A DNA stretch of 64,000 nucleotides from Candidatus Thiodiazotropha sp. (ex Codakia rugifera) (lineage in GTDB: Bacteria > Pseudomonadota > Gammaproteobacteria > Chromatiales > Chromatiaceae), in NCBI GenBank assembly GCA_025656675.1, contig JAHXHN010000001.1:835501-899500 (forward strand), given 5' to 3'. The number at the start of each line of letters is the position of its first letter. Position 1 is the stretch's first letter. Made by a program: the position numbers and the translations under genes. The notes under the pieces are model-generated. The model ran no database searches, was not told the origin of the DNA, and was given only the letters and a program-made list of their open reading frames with translations. This document shows, piece after piece, positions 26,432-36,088 of this stretch.

Positions 26432-27451
26432 TTACTGACTCTCTTTGGTGGCGGCAGCACCGTATTCAAAGGAGTCGGAATAGAGCTCCTCACCCGAGAG
26501 TCCATGATCCAAAAAAGCATCTTTACCGGCCTTGATCATGGGGGGTGGACCACTCATGTAGACTTCATGGCTGCTCAGGTCAGGATGATCGGCGACAACG
26601 ACCTCATGTACCCATCCGGTCTGGCCCTGCCAATCTTCATCCGGTTCTGAAAGTACCGGTGTGTAGTTGAAGTTGTTATGTTCCGTGGCCCACTGTTCCG
26701 GCAGTTCGGGGAGATAGAGATCGGCGCGCGAACGTACGCCCCAGTAGAGGTGCATCGGCCGTTGAATGCCTATTTGGAAGGCATGTTCGATGATTCCCTT
26801 GAGTGGAGCAAACCCGGTACCGCCACCCATAAAGATAATCGGCCTTTTTGAGGTTTCACGCAGGTAATAGCTGCCGAGTGGTGCCTCTATGCGAAGAATG
26901 GTTTTTTCCTGCATGCCATTGAAGAGAATGTCGGTAAATGCGCCCCCTGATATATGACGTATATGTAACTCGATAAAATCGTCGTCATGGGGGGCGTTGG
27001 CGATCGAGAAGGCCCGCTTACTGCCATCCTGAAGTATAAAATTCAGGTATTGACCCGCTAGGAACTGCAGTCGTTCACCCTCGGGAAGCTTGAGGTAGAG
27101 ACGAATGACATCATCATTGAGACGCTCTATGCGGTCTATCTTGCAGGGCATGGTGCGTGTCTGGATATCTTGGGATTGAGCAATTTCAGAGACGCCAATA
27201 ATCAGGTCGGCGAGGGGTGACGCCTGGCAGGTGAAGCAGAAGCCGTTGCTATTGTCGGCCATCACTGCCGGTTCTCCCTTTGGGTAGTGGATATTGCCGG
27301 TTGTCAGGGTGGCGCGACAATCGCCACAAAAACCATTTCGACAACCATAGGGAAGGTTGATACCTTGTCTGACAGCTGCGTCGAGAATGGTCTCATCCCC
27401 CTCAACTGAAAATTCGTGGCCACTTGGTTCAACCTGCACTTTATAACTCAT
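26432..27451 (-). CDS. 2Fe-2S ferredoxin:FNR-type NAD(P)H oxidoreductase (AscD-like)
   Basis: A 339-residue electron-transfer flavoprotein. An N-terminal plant-type 2Fe-2S domain has cysteines in LPYGCRNGFCGDCRATL and GFCFTCQASP (about residues 37-75). A ferredoxin-reductase module follows, with the flavin motif RAFSIANAP (about 148) and the nucleotide-binding GGGTGFAPLKGI (about 213). It is usually annotated CDP-6-deoxy-delta-3,4-glucoseen reductase; in pseudomonads and relatives it neighbours ubiD, as here. No deoxysugar cluster is visible, so a more general reductase role, for example flavin reduction, is likelier. Confidence 0.88.
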   Translation of the reverse strand: MSYKVQVEPSGHEFSVEGDETILDAAVRQGINLPYGCRNGFCGDCRATLTTGNIHYPKGEPAVMADNSNGFCFTCQASPLADLIIGVSEIAQSQDIQTRTMPCKIDRIERLNDDVIRLYLKLPEGERLQFLAGQYLNFILQDGSKRAFSIANAPHDDDFIELHIRHISGGAFTDILFNGMQEKTILRIEAPLGSYYLRETSKRPIIFMGGGTGFAPLKGIIEHAFQIGIQRPMHLYWGVRSRADLYLPELPEQWATEHNNFNYTPVLSEPDEDWQGQTGWVHEVVVADHPDLSSHEVYMSGPPPMIKAGKDAFLDHGLSGEELYSDSFEYGAAATKESQ

Positions 27452-27584
27452 GGGGTACCTTGTTATTTGAGCGTGTATACAGTCGGATCGGCGATAGATT
27501 ATCCGCGATATACTTTTGTAATAGTAAATTGGACGGAATTCTCTCCTATTTTGGTCAGGAATTAAACCGGGAGTCCTTTGGGTT

Positions 27585-28445
27585 ATGGGTGTGACAATAG
27601 TTGGTTGCGGGGATATTGGTCATCGGATAGCGATGGAGAGTCTGTCAGAGGGGGATGGTGTAACAGGCTGGGTGCGTTCGGAGGAGAGTGTCAAATACTT
27701 GCAGGGCCTGGGTATAGGCACATTGCAAATCGATCTTGATCAGCCTTTGGCCACAATGCCGTCAGTTGAAAATGAACAGCTCTTCTACTTGGCCCCGCCG
27801 CCACCTGTGGGTTGTGAGGATACTCGGGTGGCAAACGTGATCGACCACCTGATGGATGGAGGGCAACCGGAGAAGGTTGTCTATCTCAGTACCAGTGGAG
27901 TCTATGGGGATTGCAGTGGGGCGTGGGTGGATGAGACCAGAAGACCGGCCCCGAGTGTGGATCGTGCACGACGGCGTCTCGATGCCGAGCGTCGCTGGCA
28001 AGCTTGGCGAGAGTGCACGGGTCGGGATCTGGTGATCCTGCGGGTTGCCGGTATCTATGGTCCGGGAAAGCTGCCTGTGCAACGCCTGCAGCGTGGTCAG
28101 CCGATGGTTTCCGAGGCGGAATCCCCATTCACCAACCATATCCACTCCCTCGATCTGGTAAAGGTTTGTCTGGCGGCTATGCAGCGAGGCCATTCAGGCG
28201 AGATTTTTAATGTCTGTGATGGCCATCCGAACAATATGACCCGCTACTTTAATCAGGTGGCTGACTATCTCCACCTGCCAAGACCGCCACAAATCAGTTT
28301 GGACGAGGCTAAACACCAACTCTCGCCAGGGTTGCTTTCCTACCTGGGGGAGTCACGTCGCTTAAGTAATCGTAAGCTGCTGGATGAATTGGGTGTGGTG
28401 TTGAGCTATCCGACCTTGGAGCAGGGTCTGCCTGCTTGTCATTAG
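27585..28445 (+). CDS. NAD(P)-dependent epimerase/dehydratase family protein (YeeZ-like)
   Basis: A 286-residue extended-SDR-fold protein. The N-terminal dinucleotide motif is VGCGDIGHRIA (about residues 5-16), the strand-4 segment reads VVYLSTSGVYGDCSG, and RVAGIYGPGK is typical of YeeZ-like members. The tyrosine of the usual YxxxK pair is in SGVYGD, but the lysine is not evident, so catalysis is uncertain. It faces the AscD-like gene across a 133-base divergent gap. The substrate is unknown. Confidence 0.85.
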   Translation: MGVTIVGCGDIGHRIAMESLSEGDGVTGWVRSEESVKYLQGLGIGTLQIDLDQPLATMPSVENEQLFYLAPPPPVGCEDTRVANVIDHLMDGGQPEKVVYLSTSGVYGDCSGAWVDETRRPAPSVDRARRRLDAERRWQAWRECTGRDLVILRVAGIYGPGKLPVQRLQRGQPMVSEAESPFTNHIHSLDLVKVCLAAMQRGHSGEIFNVCDGHPNNMTRYFNQVADYLHLPRPPQISLDEAKHQLSPGLLSYLGESRRLSNRKLLDELGVVLSYPTLEQGLPACH

Positions 28446-28567
28446 GTTATGGTGTGGCAATTCTGCACCCCGCTTTAAACGCGTTAACCCAATCGAGTAA
28501 GGGTTATCCGGGCAGCCTCTAGATTCACGCTAAGGCTAGGCCCTATCCTTCATTCGGTATGAAGGTT

Positions 28568-28588
28568 GGGTGTGGTTGTGCCACACCC
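28568..28588. terminator. Possible hairpin between convergent epimerase and ParA genes
   Basis: A perfect eight-base stem GGGTGTGG/CCACACCC with a five-base loop lies between the convergent stop codons. No T run follows on either strand, so termination is only possible. Confidence 0.35.
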
Positions 28589-28595
28589 GATCGAA

Positions 28596-29222
28596 TCAGA
28601 CCTTCAGCCATTTGAACAGGGGATCCCACAAGACAACATCTTTATAGACCTGGGCGGGGGCCAATTCAAACAGTGCCAGGCCCTTCTCAGCAGATCGGAT
28701 ATAGTTTTGACTCTCGCGAAAGTGGGTAACGAAGGGAATTTTAAGATGTCCCAGGTAGTTCTCCAGGTCGTGGTAGATGCGGGTATGCTCTTTGGTGCGA
28801 TTGGCGACGATGCCGATACGTGTCTGGTGCTTTGAGACCCGTCCGCTATCCAGCAATTCAGTGAGGAAGCGATTACAGGCGCGCATATCAATAGGAGAGG
28901 GCAATACCGGGAGGATCAGGGTATCGACTCGCAGCAGCATCTTATTGATCGTTTTACCATGTGTGCCGGCGGGAGCATCCATGATCATCAAGTCCGTACC
29001 TTTGGCGGGTCTGACTGGACTGGCGACCGCATCGATACCCTGGATGTCAGGGATACCTTCGTAGTCCTGTCTTGCTTCAAGCCAGTCGAGTGTTGATCTT
29101 TGCGGGTCAAAATCGACCAGCGCAACCTGCTTGCCTTCATCGGCATACCAGGTGGCAAGATTGGTGGCGATGGTGGTTTTACCGCAACCACCTTTGGCAT
29201 TCATCAACATGATTGTGCGCAT
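28596..29222 (-). CDS. Orphan ParA/MinD-family ATPase
   Basis: A 208-residue deviant Walker ATPase. The motif KGGCGKTTIATNLA is at residues 10-23, the A' region is VDFDPQRSTLDW, and the Walker B-like segment is LMIMDAPAG. There is no DNA-binding N-terminal domain and no ParB or cargo gene next to it, so it is not a chromosome-partition locus. Relatives position chemoreceptor arrays, carboxysomes or other cargos; none is adjacent. It lies 38 bases downstream of ubiD on the same strand and may be co-transcribed with it. Function is unknown. Confidence 0.87.
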   Translation of the reverse strand: MRTIMLMNAKGGCGKTTIATNLATWYADEGKQVALVDFDPQRSTLDWLEARQDYEGIPDIQGIDAVASPVRPAKGTDLMIMDAPAGTHGKTINKMLLRVDTLILPVLPSPIDMRACNRFLTELLDSGRVSKHQTRIGIVANRTKEHTRIYHDLENYLGHLKIPFVTHFRESQNYIRSAEKGLALFELAPAQVYKDVVLWDPLFKWLKV

Positions 29223-29260
29223 TATTATATTCCCTATCCTCTTGATGTTTTTCTGCTAGT

Positions 29261-30727
29261 TTAGTCGATCCCGAGCTGATCCCAAATCTCATCGATGCGT
29301 TGTTTGACAGTTGGGGTCATTGTGATCGGCCGCCCCCACTCTCGGGTGGTCTCGCCTGGCATCTTATTTGTGGCATCAAAGCCGATCTTGGAGCCCAGGC
29401 CGGAGACTGGAGAGGCGAAATCGAGGTAGTCAATCGGTGTATTTTCGATCACTGTAGTATCCCGTGCGGGATCCATACGAGTGGTCATGGCCCAGATGAC
29501 ATCCTGCCAGTTACGGGTATTGACGTCCTGGTCGACCACGATGACAAATTTGGTGTACATGAATTGCCGCAGGAAGGACCAGACACCCATCATTACCCGC
29601 TTGGCATGGCCGGGGTATTGCTTCTTCATGCTCACTACCGCGAGTCGGTAGGAACAACCCTCCGGCGGTAGATAGAAATCGACAATCTCCGGAAACTGTT
29701 TTTGTAAGATCGGCACGAACACTTCATTGAGCGCAACACCGAGAACCGCCGGTTCATCCGGTGGGCGCCCTGTATAGGTGCTGTGGTAGATCGGATCTTC
29801 ACGATGTGTGATCCGTTCAACGGTGAACACCGGAAAGTGCTCCACCTCATTGTAGTAACCCGTGTGGTCACCATAAGGCCCTTCCGCAGCCATCTCATCA
29901 GGATGGATGTGACCTTCGAGCACGAACTCAGCTGAGGCGGGTACCTGCAGATCTGAGCCGACACATTTAACCACTTCGGTGCGGCTGCCGCGTAGCAGTC
30001 CGGCAAAGGCGTATTCGGAGAGTGTATCGGGTACAGGCGTCACGGCAGCCAGGATAGTGGCCGGGTCTGCGCCAAGCGCGACGCTGACTGGGAAGGGCTC
30101 ACCGGGATGCGATGCCTGCCACTCACGGAAATCAAGTGCGCCACCCCGGTGGGCCAGCCAGCGCATAATCAGCCTGTTAGGTCCGAGCAGCTGCATGCGG
30201 TAGATGCCGAGGTTCTGACGTGATTTGGCAGGGCCGCGGGTGATGACGAGTCCCCAGGTAATCAAGGGCGCTACATCTTCCGGCCAGCAGGTCTGAATGG
30301 GTAGCTGGGTCAGGTCGACTGCATCCCCCTCTTGGGCAACGGCTTGGCAGGGTGCATTGCGCAACTCTTTGGGTGCCATATCCAGTACCTTGCGGAATAC
30401 CGGGAGCTTATCCCAGGCGTCTTTCATCCCTTTTGGTGGATCCGGTTCCTTGAGAAAGGCAAGCAGTCTGCCGACTTCCTGCAGCGCTTCCACACGCTCC
30501 TCACCCATGCCCATCGCAACCCGTTCGGGGGTACCAAAAAGATTGCCCAGTAGGGGGTAAGGAGAGCCTTTGACCTTTTCAAACAGTAACGCCGGACCGT
30601 TGCGTCGCAATGTACGGTCACAGATCTCTGTGATTTCCAGATTGGGGTCAACCTCGGTCTGGATACGTTTAAGTTCGCCGCGGGACTCAAGCTGTTGAAT
30701 GAAATCGCGCAGGTCTTTGTACTTCAT
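29261..30727 (-). CDS. ubiD: 4-hydroxy-3-polyprenylbenzoate decarboxylase
   Basis: A 488-residue prenyl-FMN-dependent decarboxylase of ubiquinone synthesis. Family segments seen are [17 protein letters not shown] at the start, [28 protein letters not shown] and [11 protein letters not shown]. It works with the prenyltransferase UbiX, not seen in this window. The length is normal. The neighbouring ParA-like gene and the AscD-like reductase gene fit the ubiD neighbourhood of gammaproteobacteria. Confidence 0.96.
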   Translation of the reverse strand: MKYKDLRDFIQQLESRGELKRIQTEVDPNLEITEICDRTLRRNGPALLFEKVKGSPYPLLGNLFGTPERVAMGMGEERVEALQEVGRLLAFLKEPDPPKGMKDAWDKLPVFRKVLDMAPKELRNAPCQAVAQEGDAVDLTQLPIQTCWPEDVAPLITWGLVITRGPAKSRQNLGIYRMQLLGPNRLIMRWLAHRGGALDFREWQASHPGEPFPVSVALGADPATILAAVTPVPDTLSEYAFAGLLRGSRTEVVKCVGSDLQVPASAEFVLEGHIHPDEMAAEGPYGDHTGYYNEVEHFPVFTVERITHREDPIYHSTYTGRPPDEPAVLGVALNEVFVPILQKQFPEIVDFYLPPEGCSYRLAVVSMKKQYPGHAKRVMMGVWSFLRQFMYTKFVIVVDQDVNTRNWQDVIWAMTTRMDPARDTTVIENTPIDYLDFASPVSGLGSKIGFDATNKMPGETTREWGRPITMTPTVKQRIDEIWDQLGID

Positions 30728-31048
30728 GAGGGTAAAGTCGTTAATTAGGGGGTTCCATGAGACATTACCAGAGGGGAGAGCTGGGTCAAGCGGCTTTACG
30801 CAGATCCTGTCTGACAGACTGATTCCGGCGAGAAAAACGCAAGCATCGCAATGTGGGACGAAGGCTGCACGCCGTTGTTCAGATCAACTCCCCATCACTC
30901 TGATCACGGGTTAATACCGTGCTGCTGTTGGCTGGGCCGAACCTGGGGTAACCCGTCACAAAACCATTCACCATTGATGTATGTGGTTGAAATATTGGGG
31001 AGAGATAGTAATATAAGAGAAATCTAATATACTAATCGGAGTCAATCC
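30728..31048. other. Divergent promoter region between ubiD and the RND genes
   Basis: 321 bases with no credible gene. The right end holds the RND promoter listed separately and a CGGAG ribosome binding site just before 31049. For ubiD I see no clear promoter; its ATG lacks an obvious ribosome binding site. Confidence 0.5.
30987..31014 (+). promoter_or_regulatory. Sigma-70-type promoter of the RND efflux genes
   Basis: TTGAAA (30987-30992), a 16-base spacer and TAATAT (31009-31014) match the consensus well, about 35 bases before the start codon at 31049. The short leader contains the CGGAG ribosome binding site. Confidence 0.55.
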
Positions 31049-32098
31049 ATGAAACGCTTTTTGCTGATTTACCTGCTGGGCCTGGTGCTACTGCCTGGTC
31101 TGTCGGCAGCTGAAACAAGAGCGCTCGAAACGGCAACAGCTGTAAAACGGGAGGCTGCCAGAGAGTTCTGGTTAGACGGGGTGGTTGAGGCGATTAACCA
31201 GACCACTCTCTCGGCCCAAACCCAGGGCCAGGTGGAAGAGATCCTGTTCGATGTGGATGATTTTGTCGAGAAGGGCCAATTGGTGGTGAACCTGAAAAAT
31301 ACGGAACAGAAGGCTGGTTTGAACCAGGCCAGGGCCGATCTGAAAGAGGCCGTTGCGCGTCTGCAGGAGGCGGGAGACAATTTTAAGCGGAGTAAGGATC
31401 TGTTTGGCCGAAAACTCACCTCCCAGTCCCAGCTGGACAAATCCACCGCTGCCCTGAAGTCTGCTCGTGCACGTAAAGAGGCTGCTGATGCCCGTTTGGC
31501 ACAGGCGAGTGAGCAGTTCGAATATACCCGGGTCAAAGCCCCTTACAGTGGCATAGTCACCCATCGCCATGTGCAGGTGGGTGAGATTGCCTCGACTGGT
31601 CAGAAGCTGATCAGTGGCATCTCACTTGATCAATTGCGAGTCACTGTGGAATTGCCCCAGAGCCTGATTCCTGTGATCCGGGAACAGGGCAAGGCGCGGG
31701 TTCTTTTGCCTACCGGTGAAGCCATCGAAGGCCGGGGACTGACCATCTTTCCTTTTGCTGATCAGAGCAGCAACACCTTCAAGGTCAGGGTCGATTTACC
31801 AGAAGGTGTCAATGATCTGTTCCCGGGTATGTTCGTCAAGGCAGCCTTCGTTACCGGCGTCAAGCAGGAGTTGGTGGTACCGGGTCAAGCGGTGGTCTAC
31901 CGATCCGAAGTGACAGCTGTGTATGTGTTGGGTCAGGATGGCCGGGTACATTTTCGCCATATCCGAGCCGGTCATCCTGTGGCGGATGGTCTGTTGTCGA
32001 TTATCGCGGGACTCACCGAGGGGGAGCAGGTGGCGATTGATCCAATCGCCGCCGCCACCCTGTTGAAAAAGCAATTGGCGGAGAGTCACGATGAGTAA
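31049..32098 (+). CDS. RND efflux periplasmic adaptor (membrane fusion protein)
   Basis: A 349-residue exported adaptor. A signal peptide (1-22, ending GLSAAE) is followed by the barrel-sandwich segment (AQTQGQVEEILFDVDDFVEKGQ region), an alpha-hairpin of Gln/Lys-rich helices (about 88-160), the return strand YTRVKAPYSGIVTHRH, and the beta-barrel domain. It links an inner-membrane RND pump to an outer-membrane channel. The next gene, overlapping by eight bases, encodes the pump. No outer-membrane factor gene is in the operon. Confidence 0.93.
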   Translation: MKRFLLIYLLGLVLLPGLSAAETRALETATAVKREAAREFWLDGVVEAINQTTLSAQTQGQVEEILFDVDDFVEKGQLVVNLKNTEQKAGLNQARADLKEAVARLQEAGDNFKRSKDLFGRKLTSQSQLDKSTAALKSARARKEAADARLAQASEQFEYTRVKAPYSGIVTHRHVQVGEIASTGQKLISGISLDQLRVTVELPQSLIPVIREQGKARVLLPTGEAIEGRGLTIFPFADQSSNTFKVRVDLPEGVNDLFPGMFVKAAFVTGVKQELVVPGQAVVYRSEVTAVYVLGQDGRVHFRHIRAGHPVADGLLSIIAGLTEGEQVAIDPIAAATLLKKQLAESHDE

Positions 32099-35000
32099 GC
32101 TGGGGCTTTCAGGGAGCGTTGCCAAACGCTTTCTGATCACGGAAATCACACCGTTACTTGCATTGGTTGGACTCCTGCTCGGTATATTCGCTGTATTGGT
32201 GACGCCCCGGGAAGAGGAGCCGCAAATCAACGTCACCTTTGCCAATGTCTTTATTCCCTTTCCGGGTGCGACTGCAACCGAGATCGAGAATCTGGTTGCG
32301 ACCCCGGCGGAACAGGTACTCTCAGAAATCGATGGCATCAAGCATGTCTATTCGACATCGCGACCGGGTATGGCGGTGCTGACAGTCCAGTTCCTGGTGG
32401 GTGAGAATCGGGAAGATGCCATTGTGCGCCTGTTCAGTAAGGTCTACGCGAATCAGGACTGGTTACCCCAGGGGCTGGGGGTAGGACAACCCATCATCAA
32501 GCCTAAGGGGATTGATGATGTACCTATCGTCACGGCCACGTTGTGGTCGGATAATCCAGATGTAGGCGCCTATGAACTGGGCCAGGTGGCGCACGCCATC
32601 GAGTCTGAATTAAAACGGGTGCCGGGAACCCGTGATATCTACACCATCGGTAATCCTGACCGGGTAGTGCATGTGTTGCTTGATCCCCAGGCACTGGCTG
32701 GTCATGGCATCGATTTGAGTGATCTGCGTACTGCCCTGCAGGCTGGTAATCATATTCGGGATGATATCAGTGTCACTGCAGATAACCGCGAGTTGTTGGT
32801 GCAGGCGGGTACCTTCCTCACCTCTGCAGAAGAGATCGGCAGCCTGGTTGTTGGTGTGCATGAGGGTAAAGCGATCTACCTTCGCGATGTCGCGGAAGTT
32901 GTCCATAAATCTGACCAGCCAAAGCACTATGTATGGATGGGGGCTGGCCCTCAAGGTAATCTCAAAAAGTTACCCGATGGGGGTAAGTTTCCTGCTGTGA
33001 CGGTTGTCGTGGCAAAGAAGGCCGGTACCAATGCAGTGGATATCGCCAGGTCAGTGATTGAACGATTCGAGCAACTGGAGGGTATCTTCATACCTGAAGG
33101 GGTGCATGTCACCATTACCCGTAACTACGGTGAGACGGCTGAGGCCAAGGCGAATAAGCTGATTACCAAGCTTGCCTTTGCCACCCTCTCGGTGGTTGTG
33201 CTGGTATTGTTGACCATCGGTTGGCGGGAAGCGTTTATTGTTGGTGCCGCGGTGGTTGTCACTCTGGCAATCACCCTGTTCGCTTCCTGGGCCTGGGGAT
33301 TTACCCTGAATCGGGTCTCCCTGTTCGCGTTGATATTTTCCATCGGTATCCTGGTAGACGATGCCATTGTGGTGGTGGAGAATATCCATCGGCATCTGCA
33401 GATGGGTTCCAAGCATTTGCTGGAGGCGATTCCTGAAGCAGTCGATGAAGTCGGCGGACCAACCATTCTGGCCACCTTCACGGTTATTGCTGCACTGTTG
33501 CCGATGGCCTTCGTAACCGGTCTGATGGGGCCCTACATGAGCCCGATTCCGATCAATGCCAGTACCGGTATGCTGATCTCGTTGATCGTCGCTTTTGTCT
33601 TCACACCCTGGCTGACCAATCGGGTGTTGGCCAGTCAAGCTGAGCATATCGCCGCCCATGCCAACAGTGATCAAAGTGCAGCGCTGAATCCCTTCTTTAC
33701 CTGGGTGATGTCACCCTTTCTGTTGGGTAGCCGCGGCAATCGTATGCGTTGGGTACTGTTGGGGACGATCATGTTGCTGATTATCGCCTCTGTCTCATTG
33801 GTGATAACGAAATCTGTGGTGCTGAAAATGCTCCCGTTCGACAACAAGTCAGAATTTCAGGTTGTGCTGGATATGCCGGAAGGTACCAGCTTGGAGCAGA
33901 CCACCCGGGTGTTGGATGAGCTGGGAGACTATTTGGCCAGGATCGATGAGGTAACCGATTATCAGGTCTATTCTGGTACTGCGTCTCCCATCGGATTCAA
34001 TGGATTGGTACGACAGTACTACTTACGGGAAGGTGCGCACCTGGGTGATATACAGGTCAACCTGGTAGATAAACACCACCGGGAACGTAAAAGCCACGAG
34101 GTGGCCCTGGCTGTACGTGGGCCACTACAAGCGATCGCGCAAGCGTATAAGGGCAATGTAAAAGTGGTCGAAGTGCCCCCTGGTCCTCCTGTCATGTCAC
34201 CCCTGGTGGCTGAGGTCTATGGCCTTGACTACGAGGGACAGACTGAAGCCGCATGGGAGATCCGCAGTGTGTTTGAAAACACGCCGGATATCATGGATGT
34301 GGATGATAGTGTTGAATACCCATCAGCAAAATTTGTGGTGCGGGTCGATCGGGCCAAGGCCTCGCGTCTGGGTGTAGCGCAAAGCGCTGTTGCCGAAGCG
34401 TTGGCGACCGTGCTGGGTGGTGAAGATGCGAGTTTTCTACATGGTGAAAATCTCAAGTATGCGGTACCGATAAGGATAGAATATTCCGAGGCGGATAAAG
34501 CAGATCTTGACCAGGTGCTCTCACTTCGGGTTCGCTCACAGACAGGCAAGCTGGTGCCGCTCTCTGAAATCGTTCAAGTGATTCCGCGCGTAAGGGAGTA
34601 CTCTATTCAGCATAAGGACCTTTTACCCGTGGTCTATGTCACTGGCGACATGGCGGGCGGGACTGACAGCCCTCTTTATGGTCTGTTCGATATTTCTGAC
34701 CAGCTGGAAGGCGAGGGCGGCATTGAACAGTGGTTCCTTAAGCAGCCTGAGAACCCCTACGCCTACAGCCTGAAATGGGATGGTGAGTGGCAGATCACTT
34801 ATGAGACTTTTCGCGATATGGGCATCGCCTATTCGGTGGGTCTGTTGATGATTTACCTGCTGGTTGTGGCCCAGTTTCGGTCCTATCTCGTACCTCTGGT
34901 GATCATGGCGCCGATTCCATTAACCGTGATCGGTATACTGCCGGGCCATGCCCTGCTCGGTGCTCAATTTACCGCAACATCGATGATCGGCATGATTGCC

Positions 35001-35309
35001 CTGGCGGGTATCATTGTACGGAACTCCATTCTGCTGGTGGACTTCGTCAATCAACAGGTACGGGAAGGTATGAACCTGGAGAAAGCCGTCATCAACTCGG
35101 CGGCGGTACGTGCCAAACCGATTGCATTGACGGCAGTTGCCGCCATGGCGGGAGGTTTCTTCATTCTTGATGATCCGATCTTCAGTGGCCTGGCAGTATC
35201 GCTGATCTTCGGTCTATTTGTATCTACCGTGTTGACACTGGTTGTGATTCCGGTGGTCTACTATGCAGCGATGCGTAACCGGATTGAGTTCATTCGAGCC
35301 GGTGAGTAG
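32091..35309 (+). CDS. RND-family efflux permease
   Basis: A 1072-residue inner-membrane proton-driven pump with the usual twelve membrane segments and two large periplasmic loops. The TM4 proton-relay pair is intact in ILVDDAIVVVEN, and the TM10-11 region has IVRNSILLVDFVN. The hydrophobic/amphiphilic efflux type is favoured over the metal-specific CzcA type by the presence of the two adjacent Asp in TM4, but substrates cannot be read out. It shares an mRNA with the adaptor and presumably uses a TolC-like channel encoded elsewhere. Confidence 0.93.
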   Translation: MSKLGLSGSVAKRFLITEITPLLALVGLLLGIFAVLVTPREEEPQINVTFANVFIPFPGATATEIENLVATPAEQVLSEIDGIKHVYSTSRPGMAVLTVQFLVGENREDAIVRLFSKVYANQDWLPQGLGVGQPIIKPKGIDDVPIVTATLWSDNPDVGAYELGQVAHAIESELKRVPGTRDIYTIGNPDRVVHVLLDPQALAGHGIDLSDLRTALQAGNHIRDDISVTADNRELLVQAGTFLTSAEEIGSLVVGVHEGKAIYLRDVAEVVHKSDQPKHYVWMGAGPQGNLKKLPDGGKFPAVTVVVAKKAGTNAVDIARSVIERFEQLEGIFIPEGVHVTITRNYGETAEAKANKLITKLAFATLSVVVLVLLTIGWREAFIVGAAVVVTLAITLFASWAWGFTLNRVSLFALIFSIGILVDDAIVVVENIHRHLQMGSKHLLEAIPEAVDEVGGPTILATFTVIAALLPMAFVTGLMGPYMSPIPINASTGMLISLIVAFVFTPWLTNRVLASQAEHIAAHANSDQSAALNPFFTWVMSPFLLGSRGNRMRWVLLGTIMLLIIASVSLVITKSVVLKMLPFDNKSEFQVVLDMPEGTSLEQTTRVLDELGDYLARIDEVTDYQVYSGTASPIGFNGLVRQYYLREGAHLGDIQVNLVDKHHRERKSHEVALAVRGPLQAIAQAYKGNVKVVEVPPGPPVMSPLVAEVYGLDYEGQTEAAWEIRSVFENTPDIMDVDDSVEYPSAKFVVRVDRAKASRLGVAQSAVAEALATVLGGEDASFLHGENLKYAVPIRIEYSEADKADLDQVLSLRVRSQTGKLVPLSEIVQVIPRVREYSIQHKDLLPVVYVTGDMAGGTDSPLYGLFDISDQLEGEGGIEQWFLKQPENPYAYSLKWDGEWQITYETFRDMGIAYSVGLLMIYLLVVAQFRSYLVPLVIMAPIPLTVIGILPGHALLGAQFTATSMIGMIALAGIIVRNSILLVDFVNQQVREGMNLEKAVINSAAVRAKPIALTAVAAMAGGFFILDDPIFSGLAVSLIFGLFVSTVLTLVVIPVVYYAAMRNRIEFIRAGE

Positions 35310-35350
35310 TTGCTGATCATCCTGGTTTCAATGATTTTGTATTTATTATC

Positions 35351-35370
35351 CGCAAATTAACGCGAATTAA
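35351..35370. repeat. Two tandem 10-base repeats downstream of the RND operon
   Basis: CGCAAATTAA and CGCGAATTAA follow directly on each other with one mismatch. It is a short AT-rich array of unknown origin in the convergent gap between the RND and GNAT genes. Confidence 0.4.
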
Positions 35371-35430
35371 TGCTGATATCTTTTGTGGCATTCTATGGAC
35401 GAGAAAATGCTTGCAGGGGATTTATCGGGG

Positions 35431-35925
35431 TTACCATGTCTTTCTATTAAGGTGCATATGGATAAGTACAGAAACATTGCCATTCGGTAGGCTGCGTTGT
35501 TCAAGGTCATAGGGTCTAAAGCCCAGCGAAGCATAGAGTAGCAGTGCCGGTGTGTTGATATTGAAAACTGAAATATGCACTTCGGACGCATAGCGATTGA
35601 ATATAATGTTGCACATATGACAAATGAGCCGCTTGCCTATGCCCCGGTTTCGATAGGCATCCGATATGACAACATTGCCAATAAATAACTTATCGCCGGA
35701 TAGATTCCGGTAAAGGTTGGCAAACCCGATGACCTTTTCCCTGTCCAGTACAACCGTGAAGTCGCTACGCTCCTTGCTGAGTTGATTGAGTTGTGCTTTA
35801 TCGAGGGGCCAGATGCCTGATGGATAGACCAGATATAACTCTTCAGGAGAAGTAATCAACTGCAAGATGCCGCTATAGTGAGATACATCAGCTACTACGA
35901 TTTTATACTGGTTTGTATGGTTCAT
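35431..35925 (-). CDS. GNAT family N-acetyltransferase
   Basis: A 164-residue acetyltransferase. The acetyl-CoA-binding motif A is visible as VVISDAYRNRGIGKRLICHM (about residues 88-107), followed by FNINTPALLLYASLGFRPYD, the typical motif B. The acceptor (amino acid, peptide or small molecule) is unknown. It is single, with no linked partner. Confidence 0.88.
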   Translation of the reverse strand: MNHTNQYKIVVADVSHYSGILQLITSPEELYLVYPSGIWPLDKAQLNQLSKERSDFTVVLDREKVIGFANLYRNLSGDKLFIGNVVISDAYRNRGIGKRLICHMCNIIFNRYASEVHISVFNINTPALLLYASLGFRPYDLEQRSLPNGNVSVLIHMHLNRKTW

Positions 35926-36088
35926 ATCAGAGAATAAATAGAGTTGATGTATTAGCTTTCTCTCTATGATTGAGATGATAAGAAGTCAATGACTATGTAT
36001 CAAGCTTTAGCTCATGCTCCGAGTATGATGACATCATTGTTTGATACTATCAGTTAGCTGTAGGGACATGGTACTGGGAGATAGGTGC

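Noticed and set aside
26305-26520. 71-codon frame upstream of the protease gene, partly outside other genes
   Set aside because: Its N-terminal half lies within the AscD-like gene in another frame, and there is no ribosome binding site.
26432-27451. A deoxysugar biosynthesis cluster implied by the CDP-glucoseen reductase name
   Set aside because: No other deoxysugar genes lie nearby; the name is a family label and the ubiD neighbourhood explains the location.
31006-31034. AT-rich dyad TAGTAATAT ... AATATACTA over the RND promoter
   Set aside because: Only six of nine positions match when properly paired, so an operator is not supported.
33051-33674. 207-codon frame antisense to the RND permease
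   Set aside because: It is composed of shadow-type residues (His/Gln/Asp/Gly rich) and the opposite strand is clearly coding.
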